From the NCBI GenBank assembly GCA_965205995.1, contig OZ242200.1, positions 62,001 through 126,000 of the forward strand: a DNA stretch of 64,000 nt, written 5' to 3'. Below are positions 1-8,960 of this stretch, one piece after another. A program made the position numbers and the translations under genes. The notes under the pieces are model-generated. The model was not told the DNA's origin. It did not search any database and worked only from the letters and a program-made list of their open reading frames with translations. Positions within the stretch are counted from its first letter, which is position 1, and every line of letters starts with the position of its first letter. This stretch comes from MPNO01 sp965205995 (GTDB lineage Bacteria; Pseudomonadota; Alphaproteobacteria; MPNO01).

Positions 1-1
1 C

Positions 2-919
2 TATTGCGACCACGCGATCACCGTCGGCATGTTCGAGCCCGAGGCCCAGGACGATGTCTGGGGCAACGACCCGGAAGCGGTCATCTCGTCCGGGCTGGCG
101 CCTTCCGGCAAGGTCGAACGCCTCTCCGACGGCTTTCGCCTCAACGGGCGCTGGCAGTTCTCCAGCGGCTGCGACCACGCGGGCTGGGTTTTCGTGCAAA
201 GCATGATCCCGCCCGAAGTGGACGGCGAGGGGCCGACGCCGGCCTATCTCCTGCTGCCGCGCAGCGACTGGGAAATCGACGACACCTGGTTCGTCTCCGG
301 ACTCACCGGCACCGGCAGCAAGGATATCGTGATCGAGGACGCGTTCGTGCCGCCGCACCGGGTGCAGCCGATCGCTCCGCTGAATCTGGGCGAGGGGCCG
401 GGCGCGCGGGTCAACCCGGCGCCGATCTACCGTCTGCCGCGGATCTCCACGGTGCCGTTCTCGCTGGTCGCGCCGGCGCTCGGCGTGGTCGATGCGATGA
501 TCGATGCCTTCGTCGAGCGGACGAGTGCGCGGGCGACGCGCGGGGTGCGCCACGCGGAGCTGACGACGGTCCAGCTCCGCCTCGCCGAGGCCGCCGCCGA
601 GCGGGACTGCGCGAGGCTCCTGCTGGCCCGCGCGACCGGGGAGACGATGGCGGCGATGCGGAGCGCGGGGAAGCTGTCGCTCGACCAGCGCGCGCGCAAC
701 CGCCGCGACATGGCCTATATCGCGACCCTGCTCACCCGCGCCGCCGACCGGATCTACACCGTGACCGGGGCGAGCGGGCTGTTCGACGGCAACGACCTCA
801 ACCGGATGTTCCACGACATCCGCGCGGTCGCCGCGCACCACATCACGAGCTGGGACATCGCCGGGCCGACCTTTGGACAGGTCGCGCTCGGCGTCGAGCC
901 CACCAGCCCCCTCGTCTAG
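2..919 (+). CDS. Flavin-dependent monooxygenase, acyl-CoA dehydrogenase fold (HsaA/HpaB-like), 5' partial
   Basis: The reading frame is already open at base 2, so the N-terminus lies outside the window; 305 residues remain. The segment GRWQFSSGCDHAGWV and the later RMFHDIRAVAAHH are typical of group-D flavin monooxygenases (HsaA, HpaB, pigment hydroxylases), which use the acyl-CoA dehydrogenase fold to hydroxylate phenols with reduced flavin from a separate reductase. The C-terminal half is the usual all-helical domain. The gene ends 81 bp from the convergent UbiD gene. An aromatic or steroid-like substrate is inferred from the family. A true acyl-CoA dehydrogenase is less likely, because the GxWxFSSG block belongs to the hydroxylase branch. 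Confidence 0.8.
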   Translation, partial: YCDHAITVGMFEPEAQDDVWGNDPEAVISSGLAPSGKVERLSDGFRLNGRWQFSSGCDHAGWVFVQSMIPPEVDGEGPTPAYLLLPRSDWEIDDTWFVSGLTGTGSKDIVIEDAFVPPHRVQPIAPLNLGEGPGARVNPAPIYRLPRISTVPFSLVAPALGVVDAMIDAFVERTSARATRGVRHAELTTVQLRLAEAAAERDCARLLLARATGETMAAMRSAGKLSLDQRARNRRDMAYIATLLTRAADRIYTVTGASGLFDGNDLNRMFHDIRAVAAHHITSWDIAGPTFGQVALGVEPTSPLV

Positions 920-1000
920 CCGGGATACTCCCGGAGCAGCGCAGCCTCGATGGGAACGCCGAGGCTTTCGTGGATGCCGTTTCCTCGGCCATGACGGTTC

Positions 1001-2416
1001 TCAGCCCAGATAGTCTTCGAGCCTTACCTTGCCCCAGTTGAAGGGAAAGGCTTCGCGGAAATCGTCGCCCCCGCGATGGGGTTTGGCGGTGGCGTCGATG
1101 CCGATCTTGCCGACCAGGCGGAAGGGCTCGTGGCCCGGGATCGGCGCGGCCGAGGGATCGTAGGGCGAGCCCCGCGTCCCGGGCACCACGACGATGTCCC
1201 GCGCCGGATCGACCCGGGTCGCCATCGCGCGGTAGACCGCGCCCGGGCTGTCGATATCGGTATCGGGGCCGATCGCGACCACCATCTTGGTGTTGAGCCA
1301 GGGCGCCCCCATGGCCTGCATCAGCGCGTCGTTGACGAAGCCTTCGCGCGGATAGCTCACCTGGATTATGCAGGATACCGCGGCGCCCCAGGTCGGGAAG
1401 CGGACATCGTGCACGGTGAGCCCGATCTCGGTGATCCGGTTGTAGAGCACCGCCTCGTGGCACAGCCTCGGCAGCGGCTGATGATCGGTCTCCGGCACGG
1501 TCTGGTGGTTGCGGTAGATCGGCCTGGAGGCGCGCATGGTGATCGCGGTCAGGTCGATGCGCGGGATCTTCTGCTCCTTTGGGAGGAAGTACATGGTGGG
1601 GGCGTTCACCCCGCCGGCTTCGTGCGTCCGGGAGAGGTCGACCACCCCCTCGACCACGATCTCCGCATGGGCCGGGACGCGGAGGTCGATGGTCTCGCAG
1701 GGCACCATCTCGACGTCCCGGTCCATGATCGTGCCGACCATCTCCAGCTCGCCCCAGAGGTCCATATGCATGCCGGAGAAGTTGGCCATGATCTCGTAGG
1801 CCGGATGGACCCCGAAGACGAGCGCGATCGGCATCTCGGTGAGGCCCCGCTCGCGGTACTTGTCCATGACGATGTGGGTGTGCGGGGTGGCGAAGCTGAT
1901 CCAGCCGTGGCGCGGGCCGACCGGCGTGGTGCCGGCATGCGAGGAGTTGTAGAAGCCGGTCTCCGGGTCCCTGACGATGTTCATCGCCGAGATGTAGCGC
2001 TGGCCCTCCTCGGCCGAGTGGACCGGCACCGGCAGCTTCAGCCAGTCGACCTCCTCGCCGGTCCGGACGATTTCCTTGACCGGGCCGGTGGGCACGTCGA
2101 CGAAGCCGCGCGGCGGCTGGCGCAGGCGCCGCGCCAGCGTCGGCAGGTAATCGGCCTGCGCCACGCCGAGCGCGCGGCATTGCGACCAGCGATGCTTGAC
2201 CAGGATGTCGCAGAGCCGGAAGTCGGGGTATTCGGCGATGTTCTCGAACAGGATCGGCCCCTCGGACTGCGCCGACAGCGCGCCGATGTCGTCGATCGAG
2301 ACCGGTTTCTCGATCACCGTCAGGATATCGGCGTTGGTCTCCAGATAACCGCGCAGATCCCGGTCCAAAGCCCGGTTGGTCAACGCGCGCGGCTCTTCGG
2401 GCGCGGCACCGGCCAT
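1001..2416 (-). CDS. UbiD family (de)carboxylase
   Basis: 471 residues, the normal length for UbiD-type prenylated-FMN-dependent decarboxylases. Family signatures include FGVHPAYEIMANFSG, ELEMVGTIMDRDVEMV and PAHAEIVVEG in the middle, and NTKMVVAIGPDTDIDS toward the C-terminus. Such enzymes reversibly decarboxylate aromatic or alpha,beta-unsaturated acids. They need prFMN made by UbiX, and no ubiX is present in this window. The start is an ATG (complement of 2414-2416). The surrounding oxygenase, amidohydrolase and cupin genes suggest aromatic-acid breakdown rather than ubiquinone synthesis, since no other ubi gene is nearby. Substrate unknown. Confidence 0.9.
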   Translation of the reverse strand: MAGAAPEEPRALTNRALDRDLRGYLETNADILTVIEKPVSIDDIGALSAQSEGPILFENIAEYPDFRLCDILVKHRWSQCRALGVAQADYLPTLARRLRQPPRGFVDVPTGPVKEIVRTGEEVDWLKLPVPVHSAEEGQRYISAMNIVRDPETGFYNSSHAGTTPVGPRHGWISFATPHTHIVMDKYRERGLTEMPIALVFGVHPAYEIMANFSGMHMDLWGELEMVGTIMDRDVEMVPCETIDLRVPAHAEIVVEGVVDLSRTHEAGGVNAPTMYFLPKEQKIPRIDLTAITMRASRPIYRNHQTVPETDHQPLPRLCHEAVLYNRITEIGLTVHDVRFPTWGAAVSCIIQVSYPREGFVNDALMQAMGAPWLNTKMVVAIGPDTDIDSPGAVYRAMATRVDPARDIVVVPGTRGSPYDPSAAPIPGHEPFRLVGKIGIDATAKPHRGGDDFREAFPFNWGKVRLEDYLG

Positions 2417-2482
2417 GATCGCCTCCTCATGAGGGATTAGGCGTCAGGATATGCCGCGGCGCCCGCTCGACCAACAGGGCCG

Positions 2483-2551
2483 CTACTCAGGATGAGGGGT
2501 GAAAGAACCGCCTCATCCCGAGTAGGTCCCCAAGGGACCGTATCGAGGGAC
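2483..2551. repeat. REP-like palindromic element, best copy
   Basis: Two adjacent hairpins. The first pairs CTACTC-A-GGATGAGG (2483-2497) with CCTCATCC-C-GAGTAG (2511-2525), one A/C mismatch, and the GGT/ACC next to the loop can extend it. The second is GGTCCC-CAA-GGGACC (2525-2539). It is followed by CCGTATCGAGGGAC (2538-2551), which recurs exactly at 14201-14214 and in degraded form near 18148 and 10934. The layout resembles the dispersed intergenic palindromes common in alphaproteobacteria. It lies just upstream of the flavin monooxygenase gene. Confidence 0.7.
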
Positions 2552-2649
2552 GCACCCCGCCGGCCCCACCCGGCATTGGACCTTTGCCCGGCCGGGCGGG
2601 CTGGGGTAGCGTTTCCGGACAGCAGATTCATTTTCGGGGTCGAGGCGCG

Positions 2650-3987
2650 ATGGCCGATGGACGGAACGGCGGGAACCATCCGGGCATGAAGCTCGGCATG
2701 TTCTACTGGCCCTGCGGCCACCACATGGCCGCGTGGCGGCACCCCGACGGCGTCGCCGATTCGGGCGCCAATATCGATCACATCGTCGGGCTTGCGAAGC
2801 TCGCCGAGCGCGGCCTGTTCGATTTGTTCTTTATGGCCGATTCGGTCTCGTTCTGGCGCGGCGACCTCAAATCGATGACCCGGGATTCCCACGGCGCCTG
2901 GATCGAGCCGTTCACCGTGATGTGCTCGCTCGCCCAGCACACGCGCAATATCGGCCTGGTCTGCACGTCGACCACGACCTACGACCAGCCTTATTTGATC
3001 GCCAGGCGGTTCGCGTCGCTAGACGTCGCCAGCGGCGGCCGGGCGGGGTGGAACCTGATCACCTCGGCCAACAAGCTGGAGGCCGACAGCTTCGGGGTCG
3101 ACGAGCACATGGAGAAGACCGAGCGCTACCGCCGCGGTCGCGAGTTCGCCCATGTGGTGCGCGGGCTGTGGAACTCCTGGGGCGAGGACGTGTTCGTCCG
3201 CGACAAGGAAAGCGGCCTCTATTTCGACGAGAGCAAGCTCACCGTGATGGAGCACAAGGGGGCGCATTTCCGGGTGCGCGGGCCGATCAACGTACCGCCC
3301 TCGCCGCAAGGGGAGCCGGTGATGGTGCAGGCCGGCGCGTCCGATGACGGGCGCCAGCTCGCGGCGGAAACCGCCGAGGTGATCTTCGGCGCGCAGCAGA
3401 CCCTCGAGGGGGCGCAGGAGTTCTATGCCGACGTGAAGGGCCGCATGACCGCCATCGGCCGCGACCCAGATTCGCTCAAAGTCATGCCCGGGCTCGCCGT
3501 CTGCGTCGGCCGCACCCAGCAAGAGGCCGAGGACAAGTACGAGGTCTTGCAGGACCTGATCGACCCGCTGGCCGGGATGCAGCTGCTGTCCAGGCGGGTC
3601 GATTTCGACCTCACCGGCTATGACGTCGACGGCCCGCTGCCGGAACTGCCGCCCAACAAGGTCGTATCCACAAGGGCGCAGCTCTTCGCCGAGATCGGGC
3701 GGCGGGAGAACCTCACCATACGCGACCTCTACCGCCGCGTCGCCGGCGCGCGGGGGCATTACGAGATCATCGGCACGCCCGACAGCATCGCCGACATGAT
3801 GGAGCAATGGGTGCGCGAGCGCGGCTGCGACGGCTTCAACATCATGCCGCCGGTGTTCCCGTCGAGCCTTGAGGATTTCATCGAGCTGGTGATCCCCGAA
3901 CTCCAGCGGCGCGGGCTCTACCGCACCGAATACGAGGGCGCGACGCTCAGGGAAAATCTCGGCATCGAACGCCCGCCCTGGCCCTAG
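2650..3987 (+). CDS. LLM-class flavin-dependent monooxygenase (NtaA/SnaA/DszA type)
   Basis: 445 residues from the ATG at 2650; an in-frame ATG at 2686 would remove 12 residues and is also possible. The opening CGHHMAAWRHP, the segment FFMADSVSFWRG and the block GGRAGWNLITSANKLEADSFG are hallmarks of the two-component NtaA/DszA family, which use reduced FMN from a partner reductase to oxidise nitrilotriacetate, dibenzothiophene sulfone, alkanesulfonates and similar compounds. No flavin reductase gene is adjacent. The TAG stop lies within CTAG at 3984-3987, which also contains the stop of the convergent amidohydrolase gene. Substrate cannot be read from the sequence. Confidence 0.88.
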   Translation: MADGRNGGNHPGMKLGMFYWPCGHHMAAWRHPDGVADSGANIDHIVGLAKLAERGLFDLFFMADSVSFWRGDLKSMTRDSHGAWIEPFTVMCSLAQHTRNIGLVCTSTTTYDQPYLIARRFASLDVASGGRAGWNLITSANKLEADSFGVDEHMEKTERYRRGREFAHVVRGLWNSWGEDVFVRDKESGLYFDESKLTVMEHKGAHFRVRGPINVPPSPQGEPVMVQAGASDDGRQLAAETAEVIFGAQQTLEGAQEFYADVKGRMTAIGRDPDSLKVMPGLAVCVGRTQQEAEDKYEVLQDLIDPLAGMQLLSRRVDFDLTGYDVDGPLPELPPNKVVSTRAQLFAEIGRRENLTIRDLYRRVAGARGHYEIIGTPDSIADMMEQWVRERGCDGFNIMPPVFPSSLEDFIELVIPELQRRGLYRTEYEGATLRENLGIERPPWP

Positions 3988-5030
3988 AGCGTATCCAGCT
4001 TGAGCAGGTCGCGGGCATTCCCCTCGTAGATGCGCGCGCGCTCCGCGGGATCGATGTCGAGCGCGTCGACCGCGTCTATGGTGCCGCGGATGAACAGCGC
4101 CCCGCCTTCGGGATCGAACGGCGCGTCGGTGGCGAACAGGCTGCGGCCGGCGCCGAAGAACGCAAAGCCGCATTCGGTTGCAGGCCGCGACCCGTTCAAC
4201 GCCGTGTCGCCGTAGAGCATCCGGTAGTACTCGATCGGCTGTTTCGCGAGCCCGGCGCGGGCGGCGAGCGGGTTGTTGCCGACCCCGCCCTCGAAGAGCT
4301 GCTCGAAGCCGATGGCGATCTTTTCCGCGAAGAAGGGGATCATCCCGCCCATATGGTGGGTGACGATCTTGAGGTCCGGCAGGGCGTCGAACAGGCCGGA
4401 GAAAATCAGCCGCGCCATGCAGGCGCTGGTCTCGTAGGGCCAGCCGAAGGTGAACCAGATCTCGTGCTCCGACAGCTCCTCGGTCACATAGTCGGGGTGG
4501 TTGGGCCCACGGATCGGATGCACCCAGACCGGAAGGTCGTAGCCCGCGAGGCACTCGAACAGGGGGCGGAACGGGGCCGCGCTGATCGGCCTGCCCAGCA
4601 CGTTGGTGAAGATTTGCACGCCGCGCGCGCCGAGCTCGTCGATCGCGATTTGCACGCCGCGCGCGCCGAGCTCGTCGATCGCGCGCTCCGCTTCGGCCAC
4701 CGCGCCGTCCGGATCGTTCAGCGCGACCGAGGCGGTGAAGGCGGGGAAGCGGTCGGGGTAGCGGGTGCAGAGCTCGGCCATCCCGTCATTGGCGATCCGC
4801 GCGAGCGCCGCGCTTTCGGCCGGCGTGCCGAGGGCTTCCAGCGGCGGGTTGGCGAGCGACAGCACCTGCCGGTAGTCCGCGAACCCGTCCATCATGCGGA
4901 CCCTCGCCTCCACATCGGTCAGCGTCGGCAGCAGCGGGTATCGTGCGAGCATCCGCTTGTCGGGGACGATCTCCTTCAGCCGCGCGAAATATTCGGGCGG
5001 CAGGATGTGGTTGAAGATGTCGAGTTTCAT
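3984..5030 (-). CDS. Amidohydrolase family protein (ACMSD-like metal-dependent hydrolase/decarboxylase)
   Basis: 348 residues with the TIM-barrel amidohydrolase-2 pattern of aminocarboxymuconate-semialdehyde decarboxylase relatives: N-terminal DIFNHILPPEYF, central WVHPIRGPNHPDY, KIVTHHMGGMIPFF and C-terminal LFATDAPFDPEGG. The usual N-terminal HxH metal pair reads F-N-H, as in one subfamily. A 12-residue block (AIDELGARGVQI) occurs twice in a row because of a perfect 36-bp duplication (4611-4682), so the protein is 12 residues longer than expected. The duplication sits at the end of a helix/strand unit and may or may not be tolerated. It converges on the flavin monooxygenase gene with a 4-bp overlap. 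Ring-cleavage-product hydrolysis or decarboxylation is inferred. Confidence 0.88.
   Translation of the reverse strand: MKLDIFNHILPPEYFARLKEIVPDKRMLARYPLLPTLTDVEARVRMMDGFADYRQVLSLANPPLEALGTPAESAALARIANDGMAELCTRYPDRFPAFTASVALNDPDGAVAEAERAIDELGARGVQIAIDELGARGVQIFTNVLGRPISAAPFRPLFECLAGYDLPVWVHPIRGPNHPDYVTEELSEHEIWFTFGWPYETSACMARLIFSGLFDALPDLKIVTHHMGGMIPFFAEKIAIGFEQLFEGGVGNNPLAARAGLAKQPIEYYRMLYGDTALNGSRPATECGFAFFGAGRSLFATDAPFDPEGGALFIRGTIDAVDALDIDPAERARIYEGNARDLLKLDTL
4611..4682 (-). repeat. Perfect 36-bp tandem duplication inside the amidohydrolase gene
   Basis: Bases 4611-4646 and 4647-4682 are identical. The unit is 36 bp, so the frame is kept and 12 residues (AIDELGARGVQI) are repeated. The exact identity implies a recent event, either biological slippage or an assembly artefact. 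Confidence 0.95.
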
Positions 5031-5082
5031 CGCTTGTCGTCCGCCCGGCGCATGCTTCCCCCGTCAGCGTCCGCATTGTAGC

Positions 5083-5095
5083 GTTGCGCCGCAAC
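5083..5095. promoter_or_regulatory. Perfect palindrome GTTGCGCCGCAAC between divergent genes
   Basis: A 13-bp perfect inverted repeat (6-bp arms, one central base) in the 93-bp space between the amidohydrolase (-) and cupin (+) starts. The same 13-mer, on the other strand, lies upstream of the porin gene at 35464-35476. It could be the operator of a shared regulator. Confidence 0.45.
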
Positions 5096-5123
5096 CGACG
5101 CTGAAGAACCGGGAGGCAACCCA

Positions 5124-5702
5124 ATGGCCGGCCACACGGTCCCCGCATTCGCGCGCTTCGTCGACGACCTCCGCGCTCATTTCGGGAAGCGCCTGGCGGA
5201 AGAAGAGCACTGGCAGGGCGTGCGGGGCCTGCTCGCGACCTTGGTCGCCGACGAGGCGATGCGCCGGGCATCGCGCGGCTGGACCGCCAGGAAGGGCCGC
5301 GAATACATCCTCCACCACGACGCCGATCACGGGTTTTTCGTCGGCGCCCTGGTGCGCGAGCCGGGCCACCGCGCGTTCATCCACGACCACGCCCATACCT
5401 GGACCGTCTACGGCGTGCTCGACGGGGCCGAGATCACCCATGTCTACGCGCGCACCGATGACGGCGGCACGCCCGGCAAGGCGGTGCTGGAGCTGATCGA
5501 CAGGCACGACGCGCCGACCGGCCATGTCGACATCGTCGGACCCTGGGTGCCCCATTCCGAATGGGGCGCGTCCGAACGCTCGGTGGCGATCACGGTGCGC
5601 AGCGACCGCCCCGGCGGCTACAGCCAGAACCGCTACTTCCCCGAGACCGGCACCACCGACAACACCCACCGCGGGCTGGTGCTGGTGCCGCTGGCGTTGT
5701 GA
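5124..5702 (+). CDS. Cupin-fold metal-dependent protein (cysteine-dioxygenase-like)
   Basis: 192 residues. The motif FIHDHAHTWTVYGVLDGAEIT gives the first cupin metal site (HxHxH with downstream acidic residue) and GPWVPHSEW supplies a later histidine, so a mononuclear metal centre is likely. The fold resembles the double-stranded beta-helix proteins related to cysteine dioxygenase. The ATG follows a purine-rich GGGAGGC ribosome site. It is transcribed away from the amidohydrolase gene across a shared 93-bp promoter region and converges on the alpha/beta hydrolase gene. Likely a small-molecule oxygenase or sensor in the same pathway as the amidohydrolase; exact reaction unknown. Confidence 0.7.
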   Translation: MAGHTVPAFARFVDDLRAHFGKRLAEEEHWQGVRGLLATLVADEAMRRASRGWTARKGREYILHHDADHGFFVGALVREPGHRAFIHDHAHTWTVYGVLDGAEITHVYARTDDGGTPGKAVLELIDRHDAPTGHVDIVGPWVPHSEWGASERSVAITVRSDRPGGYSQNRYFPETGTTDNTHRGLVLVPLAL

Positions 5703-5730
5703 CCGGCACAAGGGCTTTTGCGCCGCCGGT

Positions 5731-6579
5731 TCAAAGACCGCGCAGGAACCCGTCGAGAGCAGCGACACATTCCGGCTCCGCCAGGGTCGGGGCATGGCCC
5801 GTCCGTGGCACGGTCACCAGGCGGGCTTCGGGATATTCCCGGCCCATCCGCAGGAAGCATTCCCCGGGAAACGCATCCGACACCTCGCCCCGAAAGGCAA
5901 GCAGGGGGATCGGCCGCAGCCCCCGGAAATAAGGCCAGAAGTCGGGAGGAGCGCCTTGAGCCTCGACGATCGGCTTGACGATATTCACGTCCCAGTCGAA
6001 CTGGAGCAGCCCGTCCTCGCCTTCGCAATATGTATTGCGGACCATCGCCTCGAACATCGCCTCGGTCTGAAACACGGCATCGGGCGTCAGCGTCCCGATC
6101 GCTTCCGCCGCTCTCTCCCAATCGGGCTGCGGGCGTTCGACGCCGATATAGGCAAGGGCGGCGTCCAGACTGTCCCAGTCGACCTCGGGGCCCGCGTCGT
6201 TGAGGACCAGCCCCGCCAGGCCGAACGGCATGACCGCCGGGAGCGCCATCGCCAGCATGCCGCCGAACGAGGTGCCGACCGCGACGACCCGGCTGACATC
6301 GGCGAAAGCAAGCAAGCTGGCGATGTCGTCGAGATAGATCCGGGGCCGGTAGTTGCGCCAGTCCGGGTCGTGGTCCGAGCGACCCCGGCCGCGCAAATCC
6401 GGGCACAGCACCCGCCGTTCTTCGGCGAGAATTCGCGCGATGGGGTCGAAGTCGCGGGCGTTCCGGAAGAGCCCGCCGAGGCAGAGTACCGGCGTTGCGG
6501 CCGAGCCCGGATCGCCGTAGTCCCGGAAATAGAGGCTGAGACCGTCCTTGGCGGTAAATCGGCGCTCGCGATACGACAT
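5731..6579 (-). CDS. Alpha/beta hydrolase
   Basis: 282 residues from the ATG at 6577-6579; an upstream in-frame extension lacks family similarity. The nucleophile elbow is GTSFGG (serine about residue 101), preceded by the LCPDLRGRGRSD strand-loop. The catalytic histidine is in RTGHAPTLAEPE near residue 265. This is the profile of ester or C-C bond hydrolases such as those acting on meta-cleavage products or enol-lactones. It follows the molybdenum hydroxylase L subunit by 84 bp on the same strand and may be the last gene of that operon. Confidence 0.88.
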   Translation of the reverse strand: MSYRERRFTAKDGLSLYFRDYGDPGSAATPVLCLGGLFRNARDFDPIARILAEERRVLCPDLRGRGRSDHDPDWRNYRPRIYLDDIASLLAFADVSRVVAVGTSFGGMLAMALPAVMPFGLAGLVLNDAGPEVDWDSLDAALAYIGVERPQPDWERAAEAIGTLTPDAVFQTEAMFEAMVRNTYCEGEDGLLQFDWDVNIVKPIVEAQGAPPDFWPYFRGLRPIPLLAFRGEVSDAFPGECFLRMGREYPEARLVTVPRTGHAPTLAEPECVAALDGFLRGL

Positions 6580-6663
6580 CGCCGCTCCGGTCGGGCTTCG
6601 ACAGACGCGGGGAAGCCCCCGGTCACATGGCAGCAACCCGGTCTTGAAGTCTGACGCCCCGAT

Positions 6664-8958
6664 TCACGCGGCGCCGTTCTCTGCCTCCCCGATCGCCTTG
6701 AGCACCTTCGGCGGCGACATCGGCTGTTCGCGGAGCCGGATTCCGATGGCGTCGTTGATGGCGTTGGAGATCGCCGCGATCGGTGGGATGATCGGCACCT
6801 CGCCGATGCCGCGCACCCCGTAAGGGTGGTTGGGGTTGGGCACCTCGACGATTTCCGTCCCGATGAAGGGAACGTCCGAGGCCACCGGCACCCGGTAGTC
6901 GAGGAAGCCCGGGTTCTGCAGCACCCCGTCCTCGCCGTAGATGTATTCCTCGTTGAGCGCCCAGCCGATCCCCTGCACCGCGCCGCCCTGGAACTGGCCC
7001 TCGACATAGGCCGGGTGGATCGCCTTGCCGGTATCCTGGATCACCGTGTAGCGGAGGATCTTGACCAGCCCGGTCCTCCGGTCGACCTCGACATCGACGA
7101 TATGGGTGCCGAAACCCGGCCCGGCGCCGTCTGCGGTGATCTCCGCGTGACCCGCGATGGGGCCGCCGGTCATGCCCGACCGCTGCGCGATCTCGCCGAT
7201 GGAAAGCGGCTCGAACTCGCCGACATTGGAACTCGCCGGACGCGCGTGGCCGTCCTCCCAGACCACCCCGTCGACCGGCACGCCCCAGGTCTGCGCGGCG
7301 CGCTCGCGCATCACGTCGATCGCCTTGCGCGCGGCGACGGTCACCGCCATGCCGCTCGCGAAGGTGCCGCGGCTGCCGGCGGTCACGAAATTGAAGCCGA
7401 GCGCCTGGGTGTCGCCGATCTGCGGGCGCACCCTGTCGAAATCGATGCCGAGCTCCTCGGCCACGATCATCGCCATCGCGGCGCGCGACCCGCCGGCGAC
7501 GTCTATGGTGCCGAGGACCACGGTCACGCTGCCGTCCTCGTTGACGTTGAGCGTGGTGGTGGTTTCCTTGCCGATGTTGAACCAGAAACCGGTCGCGATG
7601 CCGCGGCCCTGGTCCGGGCCGAGCGGTTCCTTGAGATGCGGATGCTCCTGCGCCTTCCTGAGCGTGGCCTCGTAGCCGATCGGCCCGAAGGTCGGCCCGT
7701 AATAGGTCTGGGTCCCTTCCTTGGCGGCGTTCAGCAGGCGGAACTCGATCGGGTCGATGCCAAGCTCGATCGACATCTCGTCGAGAATGCTTTCGACGCC
7801 GAAGATCGAAATCGGCGCGCCGGGCGCGCGGTAGGCGGCGACCTTGGGCCGGTTCACGGTGATGTCGTTGCCGATCACCTTGACGTTCTCGACGTCGTAG
7901 CGGGTGAACGTGCACATCGCCGCCATCGGCACCGAGGAGCCCGGGAAGGCGCCGGCCTGGAAGTCGAGCTGGGCCTCGGCGGCGACGATGCGGCCGTCCT
8001 TGCTGCAGCCGATCTTGATCCGCGTATGCGCGCCCGAGGTCGGGCCGGTCGAGCGGAACACGTCCTCCCGGCTCATCGTCATCTTGACCGGCCGGTTGGA
8101 TTTCTTCGAAAGGACGATGGCGGGCGGTTCGAGATAGACGTTGTTCTTGCCGCCGAACCCGCCGCCGAGTTCGGTCGGGATCACGCGGATCTTCGAGATG
8201 TCCATCTGCAGCAGCTTGGCGCATTGCGCGCGGATCACGAAATGGCCCTGGGTCGCGGTATAGACCTCGACCTGGCCGTCCTCGGAATAGCTGGCGATCG
8301 AGGCCTGGGGCTCGATATAGCCCTGATGCACCGGCTTGGTGTTGAAATCGCGCTCGATGACGAGGTCGGCCTCGGTGAAGCCCTTTTCCACATCGCCCTT
8401 GGCGAAATTGAACACCTTGGCGAGGTTGGACGCCTTCTCCGGCGTCGGCTTGACGCCTTCGGTGATCTGCTCCTCGTGCAGTAGCGGCGCGTCCTCGGCC
8501 ATTGCCGCCACGGGGTCGATCACATGCGGCAGCACCTCGTAGTCGACCTCGATCAGCTTGACCGCCCGCCTCGCGATCGCCTCCGAGGTGGCGGCGACGG
8601 CGGCGACCGGATGGCCGTCATAGAGCACCTTCTCGCGCGCCATCATGTTGCGGGTGACATCGCGGAAATTGACGATGAGCTCGCCCGCGGCGGCGTATTC
8701 CACCGGCATTTCCGGGAAATCGTCGCGGGTGACGACGGCCTTCACGCCGGGCAGCGCCTCGGCCTTTTCGGTGCGGATGGCGAGGACCCGCGCATGGGCG
8801 TGCGGGCTGCGCACCACGCGCCCGTAGAGCTGGCCCGGCAGGTTGATGTCCGCGCCGTAGCGCGCGCGGCCGGTGACCTTGTCGACCCCGTCGGGGCGGA
8901 TCGGCCGTGTGCCGACGACCTTGAGATCCTTCTCCTCGTATTTGAGCGTCGTCGACAT
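6664..8958 (-). CDS. Xanthine dehydrogenase/CO dehydrogenase-family molybdopterin-binding large subunit
   Basis: 764 residues from the ATG at 8956-8958 (MSTTLKYEEKDLKVVG). It has the N-terminal aldehyde oxidase a/b hammerhead (GRARYGADINLPGQLYGRVV), the Mo-cofactor segment GGGFGGKNN and the C-terminal GIGEVPIIPP containing the glutamate used as base by molybdenum hydroxylases. The active-site loop reads AYRAPG, not the AYRCSFR of form-I CO dehydrogenase, so CO oxidation is not supported. More likely it hydroxylates an aldehyde, N-heterocycle or CoA-linked aromatic. It is the third gene of an M-S-L operon, two bases after the S-subunit stop. Confidence 0.92.
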   Translation of the reverse strand: MSTTLKYEEKDLKVVGTRPIRPDGVDKVTGRARYGADINLPGQLYGRVVRSPHAHARVLAIRTEKAEALPGVKAVVTRDDFPEMPVEYAAAGELIVNFRDVTRNMMAREKVLYDGHPVAAVAATSEAIARRAVKLIEVDYEVLPHVIDPVAAMAEDAPLLHEEQITEGVKPTPEKASNLAKVFNFAKGDVEKGFTEADLVIERDFNTKPVHQGYIEPQASIASYSEDGQVEVYTATQGHFVIRAQCAKLLQMDISKIRVIPTELGGGFGGKNNVYLEPPAIVLSKKSNRPVKMTMSREDVFRSTGPTSGAHTRIKIGCSKDGRIVAAEAQLDFQAGAFPGSSVPMAAMCTFTRYDVENVKVIGNDITVNRPKVAAYRAPGAPISIFGVESILDEMSIELGIDPIEFRLLNAAKEGTQTYYGPTFGPIGYEATLRKAQEHPHLKEPLGPDQGRGIATGFWFNIGKETTTTLNVNEDGSVTVVLGTIDVAGGSRAAMAMIVAEELGIDFDRVRPQIGDTQALGFNFVTAGSRGTFASGMAVTVAARKAIDVMRERAAQTWGVPVDGVVWEDGHARPASSNVGEFEPLSIGEIAQRSGMTGGPIAGHAEITADGAGPGFGTHIVDVEVDRRTGLVKILRYTVIQDTGKAIHPAYVEGQFQGGAVQGIGWALNEEYIYGEDGVLQNPGFLDYRVPVASDVPFIGTEIVEVPNPNHPYGVRGIGEVPIIPPIAAISNAINDAIGIRLREQPMSPPKVLKAIGEAENGAA

Positions 8959-8960
8959 GG

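Noticed and set aside
4611..4682. Possible CRISPR-like repeat (36 bp, two copies)
   Set aside because: The copies are directly adjacent with no spacer, are in frame inside an enzyme gene and no cas gene is present. It is a tandem duplication.
5020..5030. Loss of the first histidine of the HxH metal motif in the amidohydrolase
   Set aside because: The reading DIFNHI is shared by a subfamily of these proteins as far as I recall, so it is not evidence of inactivation.
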